Positions 22,606-34,767 of a DNA stretch of 64,000 nucleotides are shown one piece after another. Every line of letters starts with the position of its first letter. The stretch's first letter is position 1. The position numbers and the translations under genes were made by a program. Source of the DNA: Zygnema cylindricum (taxonomy: Eukaryota; Streptophyta; Zygnematophyceae; Zygnematales; Zygnemataceae); NCBI GenBank assembly GCA_037447655.1, contig JBBHKE010000077.1:186001-250000 (forward strand), read 5' to 3'. Under the pieces are notes generated by a model, which worked only from the letters and a program-made list of their open reading frames with translations, did not search any database and was not told the DNA's origin.

Positions 22606-24418
22606 TCACTCACTCTGCCCAATAGCCTTTCTACAAAATTGCACTTTAGAAGTAGGAAAAGGTTTGGTTAGCATGCCAGCAACCATTTCTTCATCCGGTA
22701 AATAACACAATTTTAACACTCTTGCAAGCACATTTTCTCTCACAAAATGAAGTCTGACATCCATGTGATTGCTCTTAAAATGACGACTCGGGTTAGTAGC
22801 AATAGCAATGGCTGCATGGTTGTCACACCTAATAATCTGTGGACCTGTCTGCATGTATCCAAGTTCCTACAAAATGGACTTAACCCATAAGAGTTATTTG
22901 AGTGCAGAAGCTGCTGCCATGTACTTTGACTCCATTGTAGATTGTGCTGTAACCTTTTGCTGCTTGCTGCTCCAGCAACAAGTTCTATCTGCATGTATCC
23001 AAGTTCCTACAAAATGGACTTAACCCATAAGAGTTATTTGAGTGCAGAAGCTGCTGCCATGTACACTGACTCCGTTGTAGATTGTGCTGTAACCTTTTGC
23101 TGCTTGGTGCTCCAGCAACAAGTTCTATCTTAGATCTTTAGGACGAAGCCGGTTGTGGATTTTCGGCTTGGCATATTCCCCTAGTTGGCGTCACTCCAAG
23201 TCTGCATTTTCACTTCTCCTCCTCCGAGTATCAACTTAAGATCTCGAGTCCCTGCAAGGTATCTCAAAACTCTTTTTGCAGCTTCCCAGTCTGCCCTCTT
23301 AGGATTCTGCAGACTTCTACTTAGGACTCCTACTGCTGCTGCAATGTCAGGCCTCGTACAATTCATGAAGTATATGAGACTTCCCACTACCTGTCTATAC
23401 GGCTTTGGAGCAATAAACTCTTGCTCCCCTGACTCAAGGCTCTCACTAGCCATTATGCCTGAGTCTCACTCACTTCCATCAAGCTTCTGTCTGAATTCCA
23501 TTGGAGTTACAAATCCTTTTACATCTTTCATTTCAAATTTTTCTAGCATATTACTTATTACTTCCTTTTGGGTTAACATAATGAGTTTTATGTTTCTGTC
23601 TCTCTCTACATGTATTCATAAGATATACTTAGATTCACCAAGGTCCTTCATCTCGAACTTTGACCTTAAAGCAACTTTAATTCGATTTATCTCATCCATA
23701 AACTTGTTTATTAAATGCAAGTCATCCACATATAGAGCAATATAAAGAATCCCATCCTCCCCTTCTACTATATACATTAAATGATCTGAACTAATCCTTT
23801 GAAATTTAGTCCAGTAAGAAATTCATATAGTTTTAAGTTTTATTGTCTGGGTGCTTTTTTCAGCCGATACAAAGATTTTATTAGTTTACGGACTAAGTTT
23901 TCTTTCCCTTTCTCTGCATACATCTCCAGTTGTTTCATGTAAATGGTTTCTTCTAACTCTCCATGCAGGAAAAAAGTCTTAACGTCCATCTGGTGGATTT
24001 CCATGTTTTCTATAGCAGCCAAACTTATTAAGATTCTAACAGTGGGAAATCTGACAATTGGAGAGAAGGTTTTCTCAAAATCAATACCTTCTTTGTGATT
24101 GCAACCTTTGGCCACAAGTCTGGCCTTGTACCTTTCGATGGTGTTGTTCGGGTTGAGTTTCACTTTGAACACCCATTTGTTGCCGATGGCTTTCCTGCCT
24201 GGAGGAAGATCCACCAGCTCCCTCGTTTGCGCCTCCATGATAGACTTCATTTTGTCATTTACCGCCTCGATCCTGTGGTTTCTCTCCAGTGATGAGAAGG
24301 CTTCCTGAATTGTTAACGGTTCCGTTATAGCTGCGGAGAAAGCAAAATGTGAGCTTGCTTGCAGACGGCAGTTGGTTCTTCTTCCCCCCGAAAATTCTAA
24401 CGCTGAAATTGTCGGCAA
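22606..24418 (-). pseudogene. Element C reverse transcriptase and RNase H
   Basis: Reading down the minus strand: 24418-23840 has reverse-transcriptase blocks (KWVFKVKLNP, ARLVAKG, HQMDVKTFFLHGELEE, LKKAPRQ). 23453-23181 has YRQVVGSLIYFMNCTRPDIA and the RNase H start (WSDAN). 22854-22606 has the RNase H end (CDNHAAIAIA, HMDVRLHFVRE, MLTKPF). Multiple frameshifts and stops. A 140-bp tandem duplication lies inside the RNase H part. Confidence 0.9.
22851..23130 (+). repeat. 140-bp tandem duplication
   Basis: Two nearly identical copies, starting at 22851 and 22991 (gcatgtatccaagttcctac in both), inside the RNase H region of element C. Confidence 0.9.
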
Positions 24419-24634
24419 CCTGATATTTGTTTTCCTATTTTAAACTGTTGCAGGTGCCGAAACTTGATCTGGATTTGCTGATTTCACATGTGTAGGAAGT
24501 GGCGTAGATACTGATGCAAAATCTGGTTCTGCAACAGGTGCTGTATTTGGTAGAGGGATTTGTGGAGATGTAGTTGTAGCTGGTGACTATGACTGAAAAT
24601 AAATATGTTGAGTATGGTGAAAGATCACATACTC

Positions 24635-26956
24635 CTATACCTTTCGTGTTTGTTCACTTTTTGTGTTCGTGAACAGATCAACCGAATCATATTCATCCTT
24701 CAAATGCATATTTCTACATACAATGAATTTCTTTTTCTCAAAGACATATACCTCATAATCCTTTGCATTATCCTCATATCCCATAGAGATCCGAAGTAAG
24801 CCCTTTGCTTCCATTTTCCATCTAGTCAGCGATGTGTCTAAGACAAAACATTTGCTGCCAAATACTCTAAAGTGACTAACATCCAGTTTCATGCCTGTCA
24901 AGAGTTCATAAGGTGTAGTCTTAACCGATCTAGATGCAACTCTGTTTTTAATATAGACCGCACAATTGAGTGCTTCAGCCCAAAATTTCAAATATCAACC
25001 TTTGTCTGCAAGCATGGACCTAGCACTTTCTGTGACAATTCTATTTAGTCGTTCAGATACACCATTTTGTTCCGGTGTGTACGGAACTGTCAAGTTATGA
25101 CCGATACCATCCTGGAGGAGAAACTGTTCGAACTCCTTTGAAGTTTATTATCCTCCTTTGTCCAATCTTAGCGCCAAGATCGCAACTCCGTGCAGCTTTT
25201 CTGCCCATGCTTTGTAGTGCGTGAAGTGTGTAAACACTTCACTCTTGTGCTGCAAGAAGTAGACTCCTGTGAACCTCGAGTAGTCATTAGTGAATGTAAC
25301 CATATAGTGGACACCTCCCGCTGATGGAACTTGTGATGGACGGAAAACATCCGAGTGGATAAGTTGAAGAACTTTGTCCGATCTGTGGTCAGATTTTTGT
25401 GGAAAAGGTAATCTGCGGATCTTTCCAAGTGAGCATCCATCACATGATTTCATAGGCTGAGAAGTAAGAGAAACACCCTCAACCTTTCCTGAATTCACCA
25501 TCTTTTGTAAGCTATCATAATTGATATGGCCTTATCTCTTATGTCATAGCTCATTGACACATGATACACTGGAATAGAGAACATCATTTTCTTTGTATTC
25601 AACCATATCCATCCTATACATCTTGCTTGCATCTCTAGTTCCTGTCACTGCAACTTTACCTAGCTTGCTAACAACCTGTCTTCCTCCTTTGAGGATTACA
25701 TTGAAGCCTTTGCTCTCTACCAAAGAAGTAGAACAAATATTCATCTTGAACTCAGGTACATATAACACATTGTGGAGAGTTCTCTCTACAAACTTTCCCC
25801 CCACATCTACCATTAAAGATACATCACCCTGTGCTGAAGTTTGCACACTCATGCCGCAGGCATAGTAGATGTTCCTGGGAGTTGTCGCCTTGAGGTTGGA
25901 AAAAATGGATTTGTTCCAACACATATGTGTCGAAGCTCCAGTATCCATGATCCATCCTGTATCTCTCTTGCCTTCCATAGCTGCCGCCATTGCAAATTAT
26001 TCTGCTATTTCACCTTCAGTGTAAGATAAGGGATCATCTTCTTCAGTTGCAGAACTTGAGAAGAGGGCAATTCCCCGAGAAGAGATCCCATAAAATCCAT
26101 TATGATATGGGCTCTGCTGCTAGCTTGGACGATACAGTCCTGTTTCATTTGCCTTTTTCAGCTTCGAACAGTACCTGTATCCATGTCCCTTTTCAGAGCA
26201 GTAAATGGAAGAAGTAGCCTGTCTATTTTGTCTATTGTTATACTGATTCAAACTCTGATTCCTATCCTGATTTCTATTCTGATTAAGTAAAGTTTTCCTG
26301 TCAAAATCTGTGTTCAAAGCTTCTACCTTTTTCTCTCCATGAAGTATTTTAGTAATTGCTTCTTCTTTTAAAATCAGATTGTATACTAACTGAAATGTCC
26401 AGCTAGATTTATCATGAGTTTTCAGGTGGACACACACTCCTTTCATATTACTAAGGAGTCCTCTAACAAGTAAAGTTGCCTGCTCGAACTCAGGAAATGA
26501 GCCACCAGCAAACGAATGTGCATCAATAATAGCACAAAAGTTAACACAATATTCCACCATACTCCCCCCGGAGTATTTATAGTCCCAGATTTGTCTAGCC
26601 ATAAGAAGTTCCTCCTAGACATTAGATTTTTTAAAAGCAGTTTTAAGTGATTCCGTGATTTCTTTTGCTTTCTACATTTTGAGTCGAGACATGACCAAAT
26701 TCTCAAAGATGCACAAAATCAGATTGTTTCGCGCCAATGAGTTTTTCTTTGCCCAGCTCGGATCTGTTTCACTTAAAGTACCATCCAAGACCCCCAATAA
26801 ATCAGCAGTTTCAAATGTGGATTCAACCATCGTTGCCCAGTATCCATACTTTTGGCCATTGAATATGGGAATTCTTGATGAAAGGCCCATAACTTGTTGT
26901 TCTACAACCACAATAGCAGGAGGAGAGCCAGCAGCAGTTGTAGTGGAAGTAGACAT
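24635..26956 (-). pseudogene. Element C gag, protease and integrase
   Basis: The gag frame starts at 26956 (MSTSTTTAAGS) inside the 5' LTR and leaves it after about 20 codons, then shows SRIPIFNG...YWA. Later frames give the gag body (26602-26120) with a degenerate zinc knuckle (YCSEKGHGYRYC), a protease with an intact DTGASTHM motif (25990-25544), an integrase (CDGCSLGK, then IHSDV; 25501-25148), and the integrase tail (24991-24635). Frames are interrupted throughout. Confidence 0.88.
26884..26894 (-). promoter_or_regulatory. Element C primer-binding site, half-tRNA type
   Basis: On the minus strand the bases directly after the 5' LTR are AGTTATGGGCC, which fits the anticodon arm of initiator tRNA-Met as in Drosophila copia. 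It overlaps gag codons (VMG). Confidence 0.65.
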
Positions 26957-27878
26957 TTAAAGCGGAAGTTATCAAACACCCTACTCAACCGCCAACTTCA
27001 AGATGTGAGAGAATGCAACTCAATGATCTATACAGACTCAAATTCTACATAACAGTAGTAAGCACAGTATAAAATCACTCTTCAAAGTTTCAACTCAATT
27101 GATCTTGCCAACCATAAGATATTCACACTGCAGATTCACAAAAACTGCCTTAGTTGATAAATATCCCAACACTTGGATAATCATAATTTGCCTAAGTCCT
27201 AAACTATATACTCACAGTGAGTATCTACTGGTCACACTAATTTAAATGACTGTTCTACAGTACTGTCCTAAGCTACGACAAAGTACTCAAACTCTACTTA
27301 CTATTCTAAGAGTACTTCCTAAACTAATTTTGCCATTTCTCTAAATCTGAATAGTGAGACACTTTTAAATTACCTAACCTACAAATCCTTGTTTCTAGAT
27401 ATTTACAAATAGAAGACCCTACATTAAATGTTCCTCGCGCTTAGTCAGCAGTGGTCCATAGCATCCGGTTGACTGTTGTCGTGTAGTATGAAGCACCTGA
27501 TACCGTCCAAGTGTGCTTCGTCATTTGTGGTCCCTTCTGAATCCCGTCCGTCAATTGGATGTCAATAAACGGCCCTTCTTCGCTGACCGTACCATACTTT
27601 TCCAGATATGCGGTTTGCAATCCGTTAGTCTGATTTCATCAATCCGCTCGTTAATCTCTTGACACGTGTAACTGGTCATTGGCCTTACTCCGTGAAATCT
27701 GCAACACCCTTTTTCTGCCGACGCGTGTCCAACTGGCCGTACAGTACACTCCCTTAGTCTTCTATTACTGTAACACTATTTGAGGTAAGTATTACAGGTT
27801 TTCATTTCCCAAAATATTCTAAGTCCTTAATTCCTCCTCACAACTCTATCCACTGTGTAAAGATTTCCAATTTCAACC
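26895..27878 (-). repeat. Element C 5' LTR
   Basis: 984 bp. On the minus strand it starts TGGTTGAAATTGG (one base altered against the 3' LTR start TGTTGAAATTGG) and ends GAACAACA. The gag ATG lies 62 bp before its end. Confidence 0.9.
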
Positions 27879-30505
27879 ATGGGGATCGGCCAAAGTGCCA
27901 TCAGTTGGAGAGAAGAGATTTACGCTTACTATTACTGATGACTGGTCTAGATATTCTAAAGTCTATTTTTTGAAAAATATATCCAGAGCACCTGCTTATT
28001 TTAAAGATTATAAAGCATGGAGTGAGAAACTCCATGAGACACCTATAAAGAGAGTGAGGAGTGATAACAGGGGGAAATACACTTCTAATCAGCTTGAGGA
28101 TTTTTTGAAAGAGGAAGGGGTTGAACATCAAAAGAATCCGGAACAAAACGGTGTAGCTAAGAGATTAAATCGGACATTAAGTGATAGTGTGCGTAGTATG
28201 CTATCAGATAAAAAGATAAGAAAACGCTTCAGGGCAAAAGCTATGAACTATGCTAATTACCTTAAGAATAGAGTCCTCACTTTGGCGTTGAAAGGTCAAA
28301 CACCCTATGATAGATGGACCGGGAGAAAACCAGATGTCTCACACTTTAAGGTGTTCGGAAGTCAAGTTTTTAGTCTAAGTGCAGAAAAATCTGATTGGAA
28401 GTTAGATTCAAGAGGAAAGTCGGGGTACTTAGTTGGATATGATGAAAAGGTAAATGGATATAGATTTTATGATCTTGGGAAAGAATATAGCATCATAGTT
28501 ACACTCTTGGTAGTTATGGGCGAAGGAAAGTCAGTAGATCCTTTTAAATACACTAAACCGGTCAGAATTAGAATTGAATCCGAAAATGAGTTACAACAAA
28601 TTCTTTCAACCGAACTTCGGTTTATCCACACAATGCAGATGCAAGGAAAATTCTAACCGAAAGTGACTCGCTTTTGGAGTCACAATCACCACTCCAACCC
28701 GAGGAAGAGGACGATGAAAGACCGGAGATGGACTCCAAGGATAGGGGAGAAAGACCGGAAATGGACTCCATGAATAGCAAAGGAGATGAAACTATTTAAA
28801 GAAATCTAACACTACCCTCCATTCGGACATCAAATTTTGAAAGAGGAAGAAGAAATGGCAAGTGACTTCAACAAAGACAAGTCAATAATAAGGTAACTAA
28901 GTTGTCACATCTGAATGAACCTCAAACTTATTTGGAAGCCATTAATAGTCCGGAAAAGAGTAGATGAATGATAACTATTAATGATGAAATGGTTTCCAAT
29001 ATGGAAGCAATTAATTTGGAGCTGGTGGATTGTCCACCGGACAGAAAACCGATTGGATGCAAGTGGGTATTTAAGTTGAAACTCAACCCAGATAACACTA
29101 TCGAGCGGTATAAAGCCGGATTAATGGCCAAAGGGTTCACATAAAAGGAAGAGATCGATTATGAGGAGACCTTTGCTCCGGTTGTTAGATTTCCCTGCGT
29201 CCGAATTCTACTTAGTTTGGCGGCAGCGGAAGATATGGAAGTGCACCAGATGGACATCAAAACAACTTTCTTGCACGAAGAATTGGAAGAAGAGATCTTC
29301 ATGCAACAGCCAGAAGGGTTTGTGGAGAAAAGAGTAAAGAAAGCAAGGTGTGCAGATTGATAAAGTCCCTTTATGGACTTAAGCAGGTTCCGCGCCAATG
29401 GAACAAGAAACAGGACGAGTTATTGACAAATTTGGGAAATGTACGAATCAGCTCGGATCATTCCATCTATCTATTTGAGGATGAGGAAGGTATAATTTTC
29501 ATTACAATCTATGTTAATGAATTGCTTATTTTAACTAAATCAATGGAGAAAATTAATGGAATGAGAAGGGATATGAAGAGTAGATTTGAAATGAAGGATT
29601 TGGGGGAAGCAAAATAAGTTTTGGGAATTCAGATGGAGAGGGATATAGAGAAGAAAATAATTAGACTAACTCAAAAAGAGGCAATCGACAACATGCTTGA
29701 AAAATTACAAATGGATAAAGCAAATAGTTGTACGACTCCAATGGATTTAAAAAAGGGAAATAAGAGGAGTTTAGAAGGGGGAGTTGTGGTTTTATATAAT
29801 GAGTTAGAACCGGAGGAAGAGAGTTTATGCAAAATATTCCGTACACACAAGTTGTCGCTAACTTCATCTATTTTATGACGTGTACCCGTCCGGATATAGC
29901 GGCAGGTGTACGAATATTAAGTAGGAGTTTGAATGAACTTAGGAAGAAAATTTGGGAAACGGCCAAGAGGGTCATGCGGTACTTGATAGGAACGAGAGAT
30001 ATGTGGTTGCATTTGGGAGGGGATAATAATGACATCACCACTTCGAGTGATGCCACTTATGGGGATGCTCCAATGAGGAGGTGTACATCTAGGTATGTGT
30101 TGTATGTTGGAAATATGACTTGTTGATAAAACAGCAAACAACAAAAGGTGATTGCTCAATCCACCATGGAGGCTGTGTATATGGCCTCTTGTTCAGCTGT
30201 GAAAGAATTAATGTGGGTGAAATCATTACTTCAAGAACTTGGTTATATGAAGAATGAAGTGCAAAAGATTTTCAGTGATAATCAAGTTGCAATTGCAATT
30301 GCAGAAAATCCAAAGCATCACTTTAAAGCAAAGCACATGGATATCAGATTGAGCTTTGTTAGAGAGAAGTTTGAGAATAAAATCATTAGTTTGGAATATA
30401 CACCTGATGGGGAGATGGTTGCAGATATGATGACCAAACAAGTGCCTTCTCCCAAATTAGTATTTTGTCAGGAGATGTGTGGGCTGAAGCAAAAGAGAGA
30501 TTAGA
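27879..30505 (+). pseudogene. Element B integrase, reverse transcriptase, RNase H, 3' part
   Basis: Resumes after C with the integrase core (VRSDNRGKY near 28050; EQNGVAKRLNRT near 28145). Reverse-transcriptase blocks follow at 28980-29620 (KWVFKLKLNPDNT, HQMDIKTTFLH, LYGLKQVPRQW, then YVNELL where YVDDLL is expected). RNase H runs to the stop near 30504 (DNQVAIAIA, HMDIRLSFVRE). The YVDD to YVNE change alone would inactivate polymerase. Several stops and frameshifts. A short purine tract (aaaaggag) precedes the 3' LTR. Confidence 0.9.
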
Positions 30506-30517
30506 AAATAAAAGGAG

Positions 30518-31475
30518 TGTTGAGAAAGGTATTTTATATTTCTATCTTTTGTTAGTCTGTGGTGTTATGAAGTCCTCATACTTGTCGTAGTCACTGAGGA
30601 CTCAAGACAGCCATGGCTGCCTTAGGCAGACAAAGAGACAGACTAAGGGAGCAAGAGGCACTGCTTCTTGCGAAAGATAGGCGGTCAGACCAAGATTAGA
30701 TCCTAGGTTATACTGGATGACAGCCGTACAGTGTAGCCATCCGTCGTATACGTTAAGTCTTGATGAAGCGTTACACACATAAGGTATGATTCATATTTAA
30801 AGAGGTACCTCTTGATATATTATATCACGGAATGAATTACAAACGGGAACGCATGAAATACATTTATTTTAACTAACGAAATTAAATATCGATTTCAGAT
30901 CGGACGGCTCACACTGGAGCCGATGCACCAGAGTGGTCATTTGGCGGTTTATAGATTTGATGTCATCGAATGACACGTGGAAAGCCATGAGTGGACAGCG
31001 AACATTACGGGGAGGGGAACCATGGCTTAGGAACTAACAGGTGTCAGCGGGACGGCCATGCTGTACCATGGTCGTACAAGAAGAACAGCGGCATTTGTAC
31101 CTGAAGAACAGCGGCATTTGTACCTTCTTCTACTGTACAATCATGTGATTGGTTAGGTACAAGAGTAATAGTGGGTTTCACAGAGGGGCTACGAGGTAGG
31201 ACTTAGACGTTTTAGAGGCGCCTCTCTCAGAGAGAGTTTTTGTATTTATAGGGCCATCTTTGGCCAACCATAACAAACAGCTGAAGAGAGCAAACTCAGA
31301 TTTTTTTTTTGCTTCTCGCTCAAGGGAGTCGAGCCCTCACACGGGTGAGGTTAGTCAGAACACTTGTCTGATCGGGTGTCATTTATTTGGGGTGAAAGTC
31401 AAATGGGCAAATTTTATCATAGAGGCTTCACATAAGATGGATACTCTGTGGGTCAATGGAGGTCACAGAGTTACA
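30518..31475 (+). repeat. Element B 3' LTR
   Basis: 958 bp, beginning TGTTGAGAAAGG and ending GTTACA. It contains a local duplication (gaagaacagcggcatttgta repeated near 31090), a TATA-like tgtatttatagg near 31242, and a conserved ATG followed by seven open codons at its end. Confidence 0.9.
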
Positions 31476-32101
31476 GTAAATGCCCCAATCTTGACCAAGC
31501 ATAATGAGTAAGATCTTGAACACATCGACGATTGATAACCACAATAACACATGAAGAAGGATAAAAGCTTGTATGACATATAAAGTCACATGCAAACGTT
31601 GATGATATAAAGTTGTGAGGACAAAAGCGAGAGGGCTCCCAATTCCCCACATTTGAGAAGAACACCAACCACAAATATCAAAGGAACTCATCGAAAAAAA
31701 TTTAATATCTCAATTACTATCGCAATGGAATCATCACTGACGTTGCAACGCACATAATTACGCTCTTTTCACACAAAATCATGCTCGACCACTCCTTTAT
31801 TCTTAGCCATGTGACCCATTACTGAAGGAAGAATGTCTTCAAAAGCCATGAAGAGTAATAAGCAGAACATAATCAATTTTATGCTAATGACGAATATGAA
31901 ACATCACAACGAGCACGATCCTTATTTCAAAAACAACAAATGCAACAATGTCTCAAAAGCAACAGTGGCGTCACTACCTTTGAAGAAAGAATTACAATAG
32001 TGTCGGTAGTCGCGACAATACACTTGAAGAAAGGTTTATAATAGGGTCGGTGTTGAAAAAGGTATTTTCTATTTTCTGTCTTTTGTTAGTCTGTCCATGA
32101 A

Positions 32102-32186
32102 GGTTCTTAAGTCCTCAGACTTGTCATAGTCACTAAGGACTCAAAGGTTCTTAAGTCCTCAGACTTGTCGTAGTCACTGAGGACTA
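32102..32186 (+). repeat. About 41-bp tandem duplication in the solo LTR
   Basis: The ggttcttaagtcctcagact unit and the following tagtcact.aggact segment occur twice in a row. Confidence 0.85.
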
Positions 32187-32658
32187 AAATACAGTCATGG
32201 CTGCCTTAGGCAATCAGGAAGACAGACTAAGGTAGTTGGAGGCAAAGTTCTTAGCAAAACCAAGGTGTCTAGGCTAGGATTTGATCTTAGGTCCTACAGG
32301 ATGACCGCCATACGCCGTAGCCGTCAGCTTTACCGTTAAGTCTTGATGAAGCGTTATGTACATGAGGTGTGAGTAATATTTAAAGATGTACCTTTTCACC
32401 TACTCCATTTAACGGATTACGAAACGGCGACATACACGAAACGACATTGAATTTGAACGGCCGCGATTAATTGTCGAATTCAGATTGGATGGCTCACAAT
32501 GGAGGCCCACCCACCGGAGTGGTCATTTGACGGTTAGTGAGCTAATGTCGACGGATAAAATGTGGCAAGCCATGAGTGGAGAGCGGATATTACGGGATGA
32601 GCGACCATGGCTCACGAACTGACAAGCGTCAGCGGGACAGCCATGGCGTACCATGGCC

Positions 32659-32694
32659 GTACAAGAAGTACTGCGGCAGTTGTACTTCTTGTAC
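32659..32694. repeat. Perfect LTR hairpin
   Basis: Arms GTACAAGAAGTAC and GTACTTCTTGTAC flank a 10-base loop containing cggcag. Shorter equivalents with the same loop core occur in element A (35162-35185 and the same place in its 3' LTR). Confidence 0.85.
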
Positions 32695-33000
32695 TTTATA
32701 GTCTTGTGATTGGTTGACTACAGTAGTAGTAGGGGATTCAGAGAGGGAATTATGACTTACACATTTTTGAGGCACCTCTCTCTGAGAGACCTTTTGTATT
32801 TATAGGCCATCTTTGGCCGGCCATAACTTATTGCTCATAAGAGCAAATGTAGAAATTCTTTTTGCGTTTGACTCGAAGAAGTCTTCACAGGGGTGAAGTT
32901 GGTCAGAACTATTGTCTGGTCGTGTGGCTTTTATTTGGTCTGGAATTCATAGGGGCTAATATTATCCTAGAGGCTTTATATAAGCTAGACATTCTGTGGG

Positions 33001-33094
33001 CCAATGGAGGTCACAGAATTACAGTCGGAAATTGTGTTGCGAACAGCCCAATGGAGGTCACAGAATTACAGTCGCAAACTGTGTTGGGAACAGC
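33001..33094 (+). repeat. 47-bp tandem duplication spanning an LTR boundary
   Basis: Copies start at 33001 and 33048. Each contains the last 23 bp of the solo LTR plus the first bases of flanking DNA, so the duplication arose after the LTR inserted. Confidence 0.85.
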
Positions 33095-33560
33095 TACATT
33101 GTCATCTGTCTGAACCAACCCTCCACTGTGGGGGAAGCTGATGGACACCATGGAGCACAAAAACACGGTTGGACAAGCAAATACAAGAGGTGTGCGGAGG
33201 CATATGGGAGAACCTGAGCCTATGCATGACGAGAAAAGATGGTTGCGATAGTGTCATTAACAATGTCTTGAATAGTGTTGTGTGCTTGATTTCACTCCCC
33301 CTCATGGGATCGAGAACTATATAGACGCCATTGAGCAAAAGAGCACGACCCCACAGATAAATTACATAAAAAAGTAGGTGTGTGAAGGCAAACCTAATCA
33401 AGGGGGCATTGGAATATTGATGCAGTGTCTAGCAAAAAGTGGAAATTATACCTAATTAATGGGGCATTGGAATATTGATGCAGTGTCTAGCGAAAAGTGG
33501 AAACAATGGGTGTAGCGTGTAGCAAAGCTTCGCAATCAAAGAACATAATTTTGTCATTTT

Positions 33561-34247
33561 TTAAGAGATTGGGGAGGCACCCCTACAATCTTAGATCGAG
33601 TGTTGACATGCCCACATTGACAAGGGCCCAATATGCCATGCATGGTCACCAACGGTTTAAATGATGTCGAGAAATTTAGAACGGGACACGACGAAGGAAC
33701 TACTCATGATTGACGATAACTTTCTCACTAACAAAGAACGGGTAACTTAAGTAGGTCGCGCGCTTTGCGACTACCTTATAACTAACGACGCCTTCCCCAC
33801 CCGAGGACGACTTTCGGGGCGACGACCATATCGTGATTAGCAACGGCTTCATGACCAACCCCACCCTCTCAAAAAACGACACTTCCAAGAGACACCAGCT
33901 AGGCAAAACATCGTATTCAAAACAATTCTTTCAAGTTTGGGCCTGCACTATAGGGCAAGAACCATCCTAGCCCTAGGGGTAGCCAAGACAACCACTTGAA
34001 TTTTTGTTAAAAGATTAGAATTAGATAGGGAACTTGTGTGGTCATATAAGATATAGTAGATCACCCACGGGCGCCCTCTAACCTACATTAAGAAGAATGG
34101 AGCAAGGGAAAGCATGCAAATAGTGGGCCAATCAAGGAAATAGTGGGCCATACCATGACGGTTAACGACCTGCCTCGCCAAGTGAGATACCATTACTAAT
34201 CTCAAAGTCGCTATGCATGTTAGAACATCTAAGGTATCATTATTTTG
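33561..34247. other. Unassigned DNA
   Basis: No recognisable gene. Probably decayed transposon sequence, judged by its neighbours. Confidence 0.4.
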
Positions 34248-34474
34248 TCACGTCCTATATAGAAAGTCCTCCGTATGACGCTTCTTTGCCAGGATATATA
34301 ATCTCCACTTCTCGTTTGCGATTTCCACAATTTGTTCGGGTACGTGTGTATTCTCCATGTCTATTGTTATCTCTCCCTTAAAGATCTTATGCTTTTTGAA
34401 GTAGCACCTTTCCATTGCGCCTTGTCCATTCACGCCTAGTAATACATTAATTTGGGCGAAGGTTTATCCAATAA
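34248..34474 (-). pseudogene. Ty3/gypsy integrase tail, left of element A
   Basis: Minus-strand translation contains HVPEQIVEIANEKW and AKKRHTEDF, resembling the helical region after a gypsy integrase core. The gypsy integrase at 40935-41080 would run directly into it if element A were removed. Assignment rests largely on that continuity. Confidence 0.4.
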
Positions 34475-34689
34475 GAATGTGTAGAAACTAATGGTTTTAT
34501 TAGTATTTTCTAGGTCTGAAAAGAAATATAGAAGTCGAGGCAGTCTATCTCTAACTTCTCTCTCCAACTCTCAAACTTGTCGCAGTCACTGAGAAATTGG
34601 AGAGGAAGCTAGAGCCATGGCTACCTTGGCTATCCTGAGGTTTACGGGAATTTTATATTAGGGTTTATATATTTAATTAAAATGTATGT

Positions 34690-34767
34690 GCCGGCGGCAG
34701 GATTTGATCCATGTACCTACCGGCCGGCAGATAGGATATAGCCGGTAGCCTTAACCGTTAAGTCTAG
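34690..34767 (-). other. tRNA-like (A-box/B-box) block in the LTR
   Basis: On the minus strand, AACGGTTAAGGCTAC resembles a tRNA A-box region. About 45 bases later, GGATCAAATCCTGCCG differs from the B-box consensus GGTTCGAATCC at two positions. Related blocks occur in the B LTRs and the solo LTR. No full cloverleaf was folded, so this is a resemblance only. Confidence 0.35.

Larger units (their letters stand above)
21358..27878 (-). mobile_element. Ty1/copia element C, inserted in B
   Basis: Minus-strand element with LTRs at 21358-22582 (3') and 26895-27878 (5') and a 5-bp target duplication ATGGG (21353-21357 and 27879-27883). It cuts B's integrase gene at HTDIW. The 5' LTR terminal base is substituted (expected A, found C). 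The polypurine tract on the minus strand reads TTTAGGGGAG just before the 3' LTR. The pol order gag, protease, integrase, reverse transcriptase, RNase H is typical of copia. All frames are broken. Confidence 0.92.
18854..31475 (+). mobile_element. Ty1/copia element B, interrupted by element C
   Basis: Bounded by LTRs at 18854-19772 and 30518-31475 and by a perfect 5-bp target duplication GTAAA (18849-18853 and 31476-31480). The 12.6-kb span includes the 6.5-kb insertion C; without it B is about 6.1 kb, close to element A. Gag-pol is on the + strand, full of stops and frameshifts. It is closely related to A, but its LTRs differ from A's over much of their length. Confidence 0.92.
32051..33023 (+). 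mobile_element. Solo copia LTR of the B family
   Basis: 973 bp, from TGTTGAAAAAGG to AATTACA, with a perfect target duplication GTCGG (32046-32050 and 33024-33028). It aligns with the element B LTRs, keeps a TATA-like tgtatttatagg near 32787, and holds a perfect hairpin (32659-32694). It was probably left by recombination between two LTRs. Confidence 0.92.
31481..33560 (-). pseudogene. Reverse-transcriptase copy 2, C-terminal remnant
   Basis: 31481-32050 aligns with the C-terminal end of copy 1 (shared gatcttgaacacatcgacga-like start; compare 15511). 33401-33102 translates to a block (LLLNGVYIV..., then LFKTLLMTLS) that parallels copy 1's LDGVHLLRC...LFATLLRLS segment at about 16100. A solo LTR (32051-33023) separates the two parts. 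Heavily decayed. Confidence 0.55.
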
